The notes below the pieces were generated by a model. That model saw nothing but the letters and a program-made list of their open reading frames with translations, ran no database searches and was not told where the DNA came from. This document shows positions 20,647 to 31,159 of a stretch of DNA of 64,000 nucleotides, one piece after another. A program made the position numbers and the translations under genes. Each line of letters begins with the position of its first letter. The first letter of the stretch is position 1. Origin of the DNA: Prorocentrum cordatum (Eukaryota > Sar > Dinophyceae > Prorocentrales > Prorocentraceae); the NCBI GenBank assembly GCA_963575745.1, contig CAUYUJ010003669.1, positions 436,457 to 500,456 of the forward strand, read 5' to 3'.

Positions 20647-22569
20647 TCAGCTAAAGTTGCCTAACTCTCTAGCGGCGTCTTCGTCGGCGGCGTAATCGTC
20701 GACAGGCTCGGGTGGCTCGAAAAAATTGGTGCCCGTCTCTGCAGAGTCCTGCGGCTGTGCAGGGTGGGCCGCGAAAGGGCGAGAAGAGGAGCTTGCTGGG
20801 GCTTGGCAGGCGCGGCTGGCGGGGCGTAGAGCGAACGGGAACTTGGGGCGTCCGCGCACGCTAGTGCCATCATGAACCGCACATTCGCGACTAGAGGCTG
20901 GGAGGGAGGAGCTGCTGCGCTGGAAGACGACAGGCCTAGGACTCAGCCCCCCTTGCTCGCCAGCGTGTCCACCCACGTGCCCAGTTCTTCTTCGAGCCAG
21001 CCAGGAGGTGCGACCCCTGTCATCACGCGGGCTACGCCCTCTGCTCTGAAAGCCTGCAAGATGGTGGATCTCATCTGCCACTGATTCATCGATATCTGAA
21101 ATTTGATGTGTTCTTTGTCGTGACAGGCCTCCAGACGGAGGAAGGCGATCGCGTCCTCGAGGTCGCTCTTGGTGGTCGTGGCCTGCTCGTCGTTCTGGGG
21201 CTGGACGCTGTTGAGGAAGTCGGTGAGGGACGTCTCCATGGCTCCGCCGATGTCGCACTGCGCTAGGCTCTCTATCATGGCGACTGCGAGCCCCGCGGTC
21301 GGGGGGCCGATGGCGTGCAACTTCTTCTTGGTCTCGGCGTCGCCCTTCCTCGGCGTGTCCAGCTCGTTCTTGTAGAGGTCCAGCTCGTCCCCGATCGCGA
21401 TCACCACCCTGCGGGTGATGGGCAACTGGATGGTGTCCATGCTGCTCGCCATGGTCGCCCGCGTGCGCTGCGTCGTCTGCAAGAGCAGCTTCGCCATCAC
21501 CATGAGCAGCTCGAGCAGGTTGCCGTCCTTGCTGGACCACTTCTTGTCGCTGTGGGTCCCGCGACGGCGGCGTCCTCCTCGGCGTCGGCGTAGAGGTCCT
21601 TGCCCCTCGGCTGCTGCCGCGCCCGTGCCCTCGTCCACTGTCATGCCCCCTCCCGCGGCCGCTGCCCCCTCGTCCCCTGTCCGCTGGCGCACTGCTCGCG
21701 GCTGCTCTGCTTGCCTGCTTCCTGTTCCACCATTCCCAGACGGAGCCGAGGATCGCGGCAGGCGCCACGACGCTCGTGGTTCCTGGTCCGCCATCGCTGC
21801 TAGGCGGGGCTGTAGAGGTAGCTCGTCCAGGGTGGCGCCGTGCAATCGGCGCTGCTGTGGTGGGTGTAGCTGTGAAGCTTCGTGTAGCCGAGGGTGTGGC
21901 CGGCACGGTCGAGGCTGCCGCGGACGGAGTCGGGTGAGCAGGTCTTCTGGCGGGCCGCGGCGTCGGATGCGCTGGCGGCGGTGGCGGTGTACTCGTCAGT
22001 AGCCTCAGCGAGGCCGCCTGGAGCTTGCGCCTGTTGCTGGTGGTGTCCTCGGCGACCCACTTGCTGGCACCGCCTCCGCTCGGCGCCGCGCTCGACGCCT
22101 CGGGGGCCGCGCCGGGCGCACTCGCTGGAGCGCGCGGGCGAGGCGAGGGAGGGCTGGCACGAGACCAGAGCCCGAATGGTGACGGTGGGATGTGCGAAAG
22201 TACGTGCTCTCGAAGATCGACGGGATCGTTAAACTCGTGCTGACAACATGCCGAGGACGATTGTGCGGACAATGGGCATGAACGCACTCGGGTAGGCTGC
22301 CATTTATACTCGTGCCGTGTTTGTTCGGGAATACAGCGACCCTGGAGCCAGGAACGACGATGGTGCCTGATGGTGTGCTCCGTGTTTTTGAAGATCGTGT
22401 CGCAGACTAAACATTTGTTGTCCAATGTAATAGTAGATATGATAGTAGGGCAGCCGTGACCAGGAGCCTGTGTGTACCTGATGTGCGATAAGACTGTGCA
22501 TCGCGGGGAACTTCTTGGGGCAGCCCTCGAGGCCGCACACGAACATAAGCTCATCCTCGTCCGAGTCAT
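20647..22569 (-). pseudogene. LINE B zinc fingers, linker and C-terminal helical domain
   Basis: 640-residue open frame overlapping the end of the RT frame. It begins out of register, then carries KCLVCDTIFKNTEHTIRHH (C-x2-C-x12-H) and a weaker CCQHEFNDPVDLREHVLSH finger whose first Cys pair is spaced wrongly. A Ser/Pro/Ala-rich linker follows. A second frame (21845-20943) reads an Arg-rich start and a helical domain: KLLLQTTQRTRATMASSMD, AIAFLRLEACHDKEHIKF, MRSTILQAFRAEG, LEEELGTWVD. This domain matches the post-RT domain of LINE A. The two frames suggest a second frameshift near 21.8 kb. Function unknown; nucleic-acid binding is a reasonable inference from the fingers and basic patch. Confidence 0.65.
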
Positions 22570-24598
22570 CGCTAAGGAGGGTCATGTCGTGTATGTGCTC
22601 GGCCACTGGTGTGCCACTGGGGGGTGCCCACTCTTGTGCCAGATGCGTAGCCCGAAAGACGGTCATGTCGCACATGCGGAACCGCTCGTTCGCAGCCGAG
22701 TCCTCGAAGAGAGATCGTACAATCGGTGGGGGCCAGACTTCTAGGAGATCTTCGCCAACAGGGTGAGAGAGAACACATTGCATGTCTGACGCAAACTGCC
22801 TGGCCCACGGGTGTACATTCTCGGCCGTGTTCGCGCAGCCGTCGGAGGAGAGTGGCGAGGGAGGCGCCTGGTCGCCCAGGCGTATCTCAAACAAACATTG
22901 TCCGAATACTGCTGCCAGGAACTGGGAGTGGTGCTCTGGCTCTGCCGCGATGCTCTGCCACCAGCCCAGGCGACGGATCAGCAGCTCCAGCGCCGTGGGA
23001 GGGACGGGCCACTGTTCAAGCACCTGCCGCGTGGTGAAAGAATGGCGACGTCCTGTCGAGTCGACCGAATGGGCCTGCCCACGGAGCATGGCTCGCAACT
23101 TTTTGGCGATGCTGCGATCGAGTCGTTTTGTTTCACTGGGGCGAAGGACGTGCGTTTCGAGGCCGCTCCAGATGCGCCCCGCCACGTTGGCTAAGAACGT
23201 CATTCGTTTCGCACGGTAGGGCCCCGATGAGAACCAATATTGCCCCAGCGAGCTCCAGCCGATGTTGCCAGCCTTGACCCTCTCAGTGATCTCCTTGGTG
23301 TTGGAGCCGTTCGCGTTTATATAGCCACCTAAATGAATGAGGTCCGTGACGGGGCGCCCGCTGAGTTGTCTTTCAGCTGATCGAGTAGCTTGGGGGGCCC
23401 GCAGACGTACTAGCGCGTCTTGTTTGCTAACGTTCTGGACGAAGCCCCCTAGCCCGAGCTCCCTGTTAAGAACCGTGTTGCCGACACAATCTAGCAGCAA
23501 GGCGTTCTCTGTGCTACCCTCGGGGGCGATAAAAACCTGGATCAGATCGTCTATGAACCCACCCATGCCCAAATCCTGCTCCTGGTCGGTGATCGGGCAC
23601 TGGACACGGAAGAGAGGGCCAGTGATGGTCGACATCTCGCTTCGCCATCGGACGATCGGCTTATAGAACGCTTGCGTGAAAAGCTCGGGCTCGTTCGAGT
23701 CACCCATGCGCCCCCCCGACGCGGGGTGGGCATGCACGGTGCTGTCGGCGGCGTCGATTCGAATAATCGCTTGGGCTCGGTAATGTTCAAGAACTCTTCG
23801 GAAATGGATAGTGGGCTGGCGCTCTTCCTGGGCCTGCACTAGTCCAAGAACGTGGCCAGTGCCGAAGGCGTTCCTCATGTCGTAGGGTTTCAACATTAAA
23901 CCGAGCTTGCAGTGGAGACACTTCCAAATCAAAATCTTTATAATCATCATAAGAGCCTCCCGTCGGCGACTGCGAATGCCGCCGTAGGCCCAGTCGGGGG
24001 GGTCGAACTCGGAGCCGTAGGCGACTGAACTTACTCTGAGATAAGACCGCCAGAAGGGACAGAAAACGTGGATCATTCTGAGAACCTCGTTGACGTCGTC
24101 TACTGCATTTCCAGTGGAGGCTTTGTTCTTTTTGGGTATCATGGTGCCGTGACTGGTGTACGCATGTTGTGGAAGACGATATGTAGCACGTACGTGTGAT
24201 AGTACAGCATGTAGTGCATCACGGCCCGCGCTAGATACAGCTAGACTAAGTCCCTGGAGTTTACGTTGATCAGGACGCCGAGGGGGATCATCTCCATCCC
24301 AACCCAACCCATGTATGATATACTGTCCGCCCTCGCACCCGATACCTGTGGTAGGGAGGCCTGGTTTTGTGAGAGCGCGCGGGCGCAATATCACCTGGGT
24401 GATCTCCTGCGGCCAGGACCAGGGAGGAGAGTAGCGACGATGTCGCTGCATGCCGAGACGCCCCTCGATGAAGCGTAGGTCGTCGTGTGCCTGCACCTCG
24501 TCCTCAGGCATTGGGTCCGAGCACTCGGTTCCTAGCGGGTAGATCTGGTCGAGGGGGCGGGCGAGGAGGGAGGTAGTCGCATCGTCGTACATGTGCAT
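22304..24598 (-). pseudogene. LINE B reverse transcriptase with C-terminal zinc finger
   Basis: 764 open residues. RT motifs in order: IPKKNK (~154-159), RMIHVFCPFW (~174-183), motif A YDMRNAF with catalytic Asp240, motif B GGRMGDSNEPELF (~295-307), and motif C GFIDDL with the catalytic Asp pair at 350-351. Motif D/E (GLGGFV...) and a Trp/Arg-rich thumb and connector follow. Near the C terminus CGLEGCPKKFPAMHSL then IAHQVH is a C2H2 finger. After it the true frame shifts, because the next finger is read only in the overlapping frame. This is a polymerase for target-primed reverse transcription. All catalytic residues are present; only the upstream stop and downstream frameshift disable it. 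Confidence 0.9.
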
Positions 24599-24667
24599 GC
24601 TAGCGTGCGCTGGCTCTGCTGCTAATCCTCCTTCTCCTCCTGCTCGTGCGAGTGCTGTGTGGAAATG

Positions 24668-26206
24668 TTATGCCAAAGGTCGCGCTGACGGTAGTGCCAA
24701 ATATGAGCGTTTCCGAACTCCTGCGCGGGCACCCGCTCGGACACGAGCAAGCCGGGCAACTCGAGCGGCATCTCGTTTCGACCATGCATCTCGTAGTTCC
24801 TGTTCGACTGAGTATTTCCACCAGGCGTTGCGCCACTGGGGGAAACGTTTGAGTTCAGACGAAAGTGCTTTCAACTCTGGATCGTGCATCTTCATACCTC
24901 GCTCCTTCAGGTCGGCGCGCTGACGTAAAAGAGACAGCCTCCGTTCCCTGCCCTCCTTCACCCAGGATGGTGTTGATGTGTCCCTGGAGTAATGTTTGTA
25001 TGTTGTTTTTCGGATAAGATGGCTCACCACTGCAGTGTGACGTGTAGGATCGTCATCTTGTTTAACAATACCTAGAACGGGTGCTGCGGCTTGGAGTGCT
25101 TCGCGCAGGTCCTCTAAGAACTCGCGCCGAGAGTGGCCCTCCTGAAGCCCTGCTGCTAGAAGCCCCCAGTCCCAGACGTAGTATCCTACCTGTGCGGCAG
25201 GGGGGGGGGCCACGACGGTCAGCTCGAGGGCCATCGGAATGTGGTCCAACATATGGGGTAATGCTTGAATACGCCTGCGTGACCTCCAGCACATGTACAT
25301 TCGAGAGGCCAGGGGAAGTAGAGACCGTGGTATGATGAAATAGTCGATGCGTGACCTAGAGTTTTTTGTGCCGAAGAAACTGTAGCCGGGGTCGAAGAAA
25401 GCGTTGGCCGCGGCATGCTGTTGCTCGAGAAGGGTACCGTGGACGAGGCGGCCGATGTCCGATTCTGTACTGGCCTGGAATTCGCCAACACTCTCATCTG
25501 CGGCAATGACGCCATCTTGGCGGCCAAGTCCGATGTTGAAATCCGCAAAACAAATCGGGATAATACGGGCAGGTGCCGACGACGCCTGGGTGGTCATCCA
25601 GCTGAAGAGTCTCTTATATGTGGTTTTCCAATGCCGTATCTGATGGCTAGCCGACGGTCGTGGAGGTAAGTAAGCAACGATTAACCGTACCCGAAAAGAT
25701 CCTTGAATAATATCCAGACTACCTGCGCGGCCTTGGAGCTCAGGAGGGGGAAAATCGATTCGAGCGATGTCCTGTGTCCTGAAGCGTCCCTTGTGGAGGC
25801 CAACGCTACAACCCGCTGAGCTGTTGCTCATTGCCCCCCTCCCCCACCCGAAGTGGATCCAGTGGTGGGAGTGGGTGGACTCGTGGTGGTGCGGGAAGTG
25901 CATCTTCTGACGGATTTTGGTCCCAGGAAGGAGGAGGAGGTGGAATTGTTTGAACTCCTGACTGATGTCCTCCAACCTGTTAACGCCCTGCGCGGTGAAG
26001 GGGTTCCAACCTATGAGCTTCAGGCGATGAGAATCACGTGCTGGTGCCCTGTGATGTGCATCGTGTGTTGCTGCTCCTCCGTCTGCAGCTGCTTCTTCTC
26101 CTCCTCCCCGTGCTCCACCTGTCCCCGAGAGCGCGCCGCGGGCCGTTCGGGGCCCTCCCTGCGGCGCCGCCGCAGCGGCGGTCGCCGTCGCGCCCTCCCC
26201 CTCCAT
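24668..26206 (-). pseudogene. LINE B APE-type endonuclease
   Basis: 512 residues. After a ~60-residue Ala/Gly-rich leader come the EEP motifs: LIGWN (Asn68), LLLPGTKIRQK (residues ~91-101; Gly95 stands where the Mg-binding Glu of QET is expected), LIVAYLPP (~176-182), CFADFN (Asp222, Asn224), RIDYF (~287) and LDHIP (Asp321-His322). It would cut target DNA to prime reverse transcription. The C-terminal ~170 residues form a charged linker rich in Arg/Lys/Glu with RRLSLLRQRADLKERGMK. A single TAA ends it; the RT continues in the same frame 23 codons later, so the two were probably one polypeptide. The start used is the first Met of the open stretch; an earlier non-Met start is possible. Confidence 0.85.
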
Positions 26207-26269
26207 GGGCGCCTCGGCGCGCGCACGCGCGTGGGCCGTGGCATCGGCGGGGGGGAGGTGAGCTTAGCG

Positions 26270-26690
26270 GCCTCCGACGCCGACGACGAAGACGACGACG
26301 CCAACGAAGGCGACGACGAGGGAGGAGGAAGGACGACGATGGCGACAACGACGACAACGACGACAACGACGACAACGACGAGGAAGGAGGGAGGACGGCG
26401 ACGACGCGAACGACGACGAAGGAGGAAGGACGGCGACGCCGATGACGACAACGACGAGGGAGGAGGGAAGACGACGACGACAACGACGACGACGACGGCG
26501 ACGGAATAGGAGGGACGACGACGAGACGCCGACGACGGACGACGACGACGACGTGGGAGGAGGAGGAAGGACGACCACGGCGACAACGACGACGGAAACG
26601 ACCACGACGCCAAAGAGGACGACGACGACGAACACGAGAAAAGACAGAGGACGACGTAGGCGACGACGACGACGACGCGGGAGGCGGGAG

Positions 26691-26721
<31 letters not shown>

Positions 26722-26725
26722 CAAG
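26270..26725. repeat. (GAC)n microsatellite flanking LINE B, 5' side
   Basis: About 450 bp of GACGAC/GACAAC/GGAGGAAGGACG units on the plus strand, running from the 5' end of LINE B into satellite module F at 26725. Long Asp/Arg/Thr-rich or Val/Ser/Arg-rich open frames here are artefacts. Confidence 0.9.
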
Positions 26726-28625
26726 AGCGCGCGCGCACGCTTTGTTTGAAAATCCGTGTTGCGAAACCCTGGGTGTTTGTAGGTTGTTTGGACGCACGAT
26801 TTCGAAATCCTTCCGAAACCGATGGGTTTTGAAGGTTTTCGGCATACGCCCGCGACGACGCGCGCGTCTGCACTTCGTCTCTTGTTTTGCAGAGGATTCT
26901 CGCGACGGCACACGCGCAAGGGTGTTCGACAGATTCGACATGCGCGCGCGAAGCCCGTTTGGTAGCATGTTGTGAAAATTTTGATAAACCTATCGTTTTC
27001 TTAAGATTTCGCAAGAGTTCGCGCGGAAGCGTTTTTAGCAAATCAGTGTTGCGAAACCAAGTGTTTTTGAATGTTTTTTTGGAAACTCGATGGCGACATC
27101 CTTCCGACACCGAAGGGTTTTGAAGGATTCCGGCATGCGCGCGCGACGACGCGCGCGTGCGCATTTCGTCATCTGTTTTGCAAAGGGATTCGTCAAAACG
27201 TATTATGTTAGAACAACAAATGACACCGCATAGTGTTATTTTCAAGGGAACCTCAGGGGGGGAATCGGCCTAGCTGGGATGATACGATTTCATATTTAGG
27301 ATGGACGAGCGTGCAGAAAATATACGAAATCATGGTATCCCAGGGGGAACCGATAAGTGCGGGAGGGGGGGTAGAGTCTATTCCATGTTTAGAAAGGAAA
27401 ATTCACTTGCCGAACTTGAAATTGTCTACTCCACTGCTCGCGCAATCATCCCGCCCACCCAACCGCAACTTGGTTCGCAAAACCCATGCGGAAGCGATTG
27501 CGATGAGTGTTGGGCGTTGGCTGGTGCATTTCTGCGGCCGCGCAAGCCCGCGCGCGCTCGCGCGCGCAGCGGCCAGCTTTTGGCGCGACCGACGCGAATG
27601 CGGTGGTGCTGACCGCTCGGCACATTCCCGGCGGGCACTTCAGTTCGAGTAGGCAACTTGGTCGAACGCGGTATCATGGCAACGTCGACAATGGTAGACG
27701 CGATGATGATACTAGCCATGCTGGCGACGGTGCTGACAGCGACGACGGGGCAGCCAGTGGCGGCGCCGATGCTGATCACGCCGACGACGATGACGGCGAC
27801 CTCGCGTCGGTGATGATGGATTTGGAAAGAGTTCGACAGTGGCCCGCACGGTATTTTTTGACACGGACCGTGCCACCTCAGCACGCGCGCAAGCGCGCTC
27901 GGACGATTTCGACATGCGCGCGCGAGGCCAGCTTGGTAGCATGTTATGAAAATGCGGGAAATCGATGGTTTCTTAAGGATTCGCAAGAGCGCGCGCGTAA
28001 GCATATCTGTGTTAAAAATCTGCGTTGCGAAACCCTGTGTTTCTCGATGTTCTTTGGGCACATGATTTTGAAATCGTTACGACACCGAAGATGTCTGAAG
28101 GATTTCAGCATGCGCGCGCGACGACACGAGCGTGTGCACTTCGTCCTAACTGTTCCAAACAATGTTTGACAACATTTGTTTGTTTATCAACAAGTGCGCG
28201 CGTAGTATTGTTTGCAGAGGATGGCGAGGAGGGCGGATGCCGGTTGGGCTGGGGAGGTATGGGTTCGTATCTATGATGGCCGATGGGGCGACATAATGTG
28301 CAAATCGTGATACGACAAGGTGGACCGATAAACCAGGGGGGCATGGGGGTGGTAGACTATATTCTCCCCTCAGAGAAGAGCATCAATCAATTTCTGTTCG
28401 CAGTGAAGTGTCAACCCACATGCTCTTGCAAACGCCCCGCCCACCCACCCGCAACTTGGTTTACAAACGAATGCGGTGGCGATTGCGATGCATGCGTGGC
28501 GTTGGCTGGTGCATCTCTGCGTCGGCGCCAGCTAGTTTGGCGCCACCGGCGCGGCCGCGGTGTCGCTAACCGCCCGGCGCATCCCAGCGGGCACTTCACT
28601 GTAAGGAATCCCAGCGAAGATCCAG
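26725..28625 (+). repeat. Modular ~1-kb satellite, copies 2 and 3
   Basis: Module F starts at 26725 directly after the GAC tract, is followed by a second F (about 27010), G (27245), B (27450), C, D, E (to about 27850), F (27900-28180), G (28215), B (28435) and a truncated C/D that stops near 28610. The B-to-B distance is about 985 bp. Module order equals that of copy 1. The GCGCGC-rich palindromic segment of F recurs at about 26853, 27137 and 28110. Confidence 0.85.
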
Positions 28626-28639
28626 GACATCCATGGAAG

Positions 28640-29015
28640 ACCGCCGAAAATTTATGTCAATGCAGTTTCCCCCCCGAATTAAGAACCAACCTGAGGACGG
28701 CCCGCCCAACTGTGGTCCTCGCAAACAGCGGTTGGAGCTTGAAAATGAAGCCAACGCTCCCGCGGGAGCGTGCCAGAAGAACCGAACAAGTTCAGATTGA
28801 ACAGCTGAAATGAACAACGCACTCCCCCAATCCTCTGTGTAAAAACATAGCACGCAGGACGATTCGAACCGAGCGGAAGCTCGACAATAAGGCCAGCGTC
28901 ACAGCGGGAACAACATGTTGGAAGAGCCGAACACGTTCCGATAGAAAACCAAGTATGAAAGACGGATTCGCGTCAAGCCTGTGTGCTAAAAACACAATGC
29001 GCGGAGGGGTGCAGG
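28640..29015. repeat. Diverged ~125-bp tandem duplication
   Basis: The segments around 28735-28855 and 28870-29000 share AAGCT...AATRARGCCARCG, a GAGCCGAAC-like block, and TGTGTAAAAACATAGCACGC matching TGTGCTAAAAACACAATGCG. No gene seen. Confidence 0.5.
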
Positions 29016-29094
29016 CAATCTTCCAGAATGCATCATGGGCGGAGGGGTGATACTATTCATATTGAATACCTGTAGAGGAACAATAATTAGCAGG

Positions 29095-29580
29095 GAGAAG
29101 GTGACAAGGGATAGAACAGCGAGGGGAAGGACGAGGAGGAGGAGGAGCAGGAGGAGGAGGCGGAGGGAGAGGAGAATCGGAAGAGGAGGTAGGGAAGGAG
29201 GTCGCTGTCTGAAGGCGGCGCAAAATGTCTGCCTTCCGCGCAGGACTGGCGGATCAGAAATTTCGACTTCCCATTAAGGGCTGGCCGAAATCAACTCTCG
29301 CGGCCTCGAATTGTCCGCCCCTGCGGATTCGATTCGTCAGCCCGCGAAGTCCTTCCCAGCTTTTGGTTGCCCAGCTCTGAATTGACCCCCCGCCCCCCCG
29401 CCCTGCATTGTCAGCCCGCGCCCCCCCCCCCCCCGGGCTTCCGGACAACCTTGGATTGTCCGCCCTCCGTCTGCCTGCCCCGCCCTCCCGCTATTGCGGC
29501 GGCGCGAAAGCCCGCGAAACTATTTTCTGATCGCCCGCCCCAGATTTAAAAAATCGCTTGCTCCCATTCAGAAATTGGGT
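29095..29580. other. Purine-rich then C-rich low-complexity DNA
   Basis: GGAGGA-rich to about 29190, then a stretch with repeated GATTGTCCGCCC/CAGCCCGCG blocks and poly-C runs (about 29420). No coding or RNA feature recognised. Confidence 0.5.
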
Positions 29581-30565
29581 GTGCCGAGACATCCTCGCAA
29601 TATGAACGCGACGGCGCCCGTGATGTATTCCCTAGCAGCCCCCCCATGCGGTCTTACGTGCCACGCCTGCTACATCACGACGACCATGCAACCTTGAACA
29701 ATAATAAAAACCATTAAACCATGGAAGCCATGGGGTTCCGCTGGAGGCATCCACCAAAGCTGGGCGCCAATGGGTAAGTGCCCTACCCGCCATGACATCG
29801 CAATGATCACACGGCCCTGAAAAGGGACACGTCTCCCTCTCAACAACCAGCGCTTCGCGTAAGATATCCCCACAATCTGGGCACTGACGCGCAAGTGCCC
29901 TGCCCCCTGGGCTGTCCCTTGTAGTGCCCAAGTCGTATGCCTGCTACGTCGTCGCGGCAACTGCGCGGCCCTGGGCGGCCCTGGAAAGAGACGCGTCGAC
30001 ATTCCTCAAACAAGAATTTCAATCGAGATATCCCCACAATCTGGTCGCGAACGCACCCGTGATGTACCCCTGGGGCCTCCCCCCTGTGGCGCCTGAAAGT
30101 GATGACTGGTACACCGCGATTGCCACGGCCTCAGAAACAACTTCTAACGGACACCTGCTCGTAAGGGACGTCCTCACAATCTGGGCGCCAACGGGCAAAC
30201 GTCCAATCCTCTGGAGCCCCCCTCCCTCTCTGGGGTGCCCGAGCATTCGTTTCCTTCGTGGCGGCCTGGAAAAAACACGCCCACCTCAAAAGCCAGCGTC
30301 TCACGTGAGATATCCCCGAATGCTAGGCGCCAGCGGCAAGTGTCCTACCCCGTGGTCATTCCCCCTTTTGTGCTGGCCGATAGCTATGGTTGCGACATCG
30401 GGAACATCACGCGGCCCTGAAAAACACGCGCCCACATCCTTGAAATAAGCGAGCCGCTGGAGATATCCCCACAATCTGGGCCCGAACTGGTAAGTGACCT
30501 ATCCCTTGGCGACGCTCCCTTGTGTTGCCCACGTGCTATGCCTGTCACATCGCGATGATTCTGAT
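29580..30565 (+). repeat. Diverged ~142-162-bp tandem repeat, about six copies
   Basis: The anchor GAGATATCCCCACAATCTGG (or variants) recurs near 29585, 29861, 30023, 30166, 30308 and 30459. Each is followed by GCGCCAACGGGCAAGTG-like DNA and preceded by CACGCGGCCCTGAAAA-like DNA. Copies are much diverged and indel-rich. Confidence 0.75.
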
Positions 30566-30748
30566 CGTGAGATAGAGAAGGAGGGAGGAGGGGGTGAGTA
30601 GACAGAGCGAACGAACGAACCAACGAACCACCACATCGGACGTCTGTACGGGCCTGCAAAGACCAGGTGGGTGAGGCCATGGCATGCAGACATGCAAAGG
30701 AGCTGCGAGACACACAAAAAGTTATGAGTCTGCGCAACACACAAAAAG

Positions 30749-31135
30749 TTATGACGGCGGAGAAGGGGAGAAAGTCCTGGTCGTGACTGTCGGCGATGTG
30801 CTAAAGTATTTTTGCTCGAGTGTCGACCACGTGGAGGTGTCTTGAGCTGAGCGAATCCAGGTAAGATCGTTTGGTTTGCATTGCTCATTGGTTGGCGTGG
30901 GCGCTGGTTGCAGGTCGGGTCGGTGTTCTCGGAGGAAACTGATGAGGTCGTCGTCCCAACGTTTGCGCTGGCCGCCGTGGCGTCTCCGGCAACGTTGGCG
31001 TGGGTTCTCTCCTGGTTGCCAGTGGAAAGCTCGCCACGTCCATCTGGTGGGCTCGTGGTTGGCTACCTTGGATGCCGTGCGCCACAACCTCTTCCTGTGA
31101 ATCATCTCCAAATTTTCAATGCGGTGGTGCTGCAT
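30749..31135 (-). pseudogene. LINE 3' end fragment (RT C-terminal tail)
   Basis: 128-residue minus frame with RWTWRAFHWQPGENPRQRCR, then GGQRKRWDDDLISFLRE, then WIRSAQDTSTWSTLEQKYF. The pattern Trp/Arg block, GxxRKRWDDDL and WxxxAxDxxxWxxLE is typical of the extreme C terminus of many LINE reverse transcriptases. No palm motifs are found upstream; the DNA from 31.2 to 31.7 kb on the same strand has only short frames with no recognised motif. It is probably a 5'-truncated insertion of a LINE lineage different from A-C. Confidence 0.55.
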
Positions 31136-31159
31136 GAACTGCTCTGCGCGCGTGGCTCG

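Larger units (their letters stand above)
20430..26230 (-). mobile_element. LINE B, nearly complete non-LTR retrotransposon
   Basis: About 5.8 kb on the minus strand, 5' end near 26.2 kb. Order: endonuclease (26206-24668), reverse transcriptase, connector and first finger (24598-22304), further fingers, Pro/Ala-rich linker and C-terminal helical domain (22569-20647). Endonuclease and RT are in the same frame, separated by a single TAA at 24668-24670. The RT and C-terminal parts are in different frames that overlap by 266 bp, so one frameshift separates them. Both ends run into GAC-repeat DNA belonging to the modular satellite. No upstream ORF1 is present between the endonuclease and the GAC tract. 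Confidence 0.9.

Noticed and set aside
26034-26968. Long Arg/Ser/Val-rich minus frames beside LINE B
   Set aside because: Arise from the GAC microsatellite; the upper parts come from satellite module F.
27426-27900. Conserved hydrophobic minus-strand segment (AVIVVGVISIGAA) in satellite copies at 19, 27.7 and 57 kb
   Set aside because: It is the reverse translation of the GATGACGACG-rich module E; surrounding frames are not conserved between copies, so a membrane protein is unlikely.
28860-28875. B-box-like GGTTCGAATC on the minus strand as a tRNA
   Set aside because: No pairing T-arm, D-arm or acceptor stem could be drawn around it.
29580-30565. CRISPR-like array
   Set aside because: Spacing is 142-162 bp, the repeats are degenerate and the genome is eukaryotic; it is an old tandem repeat.
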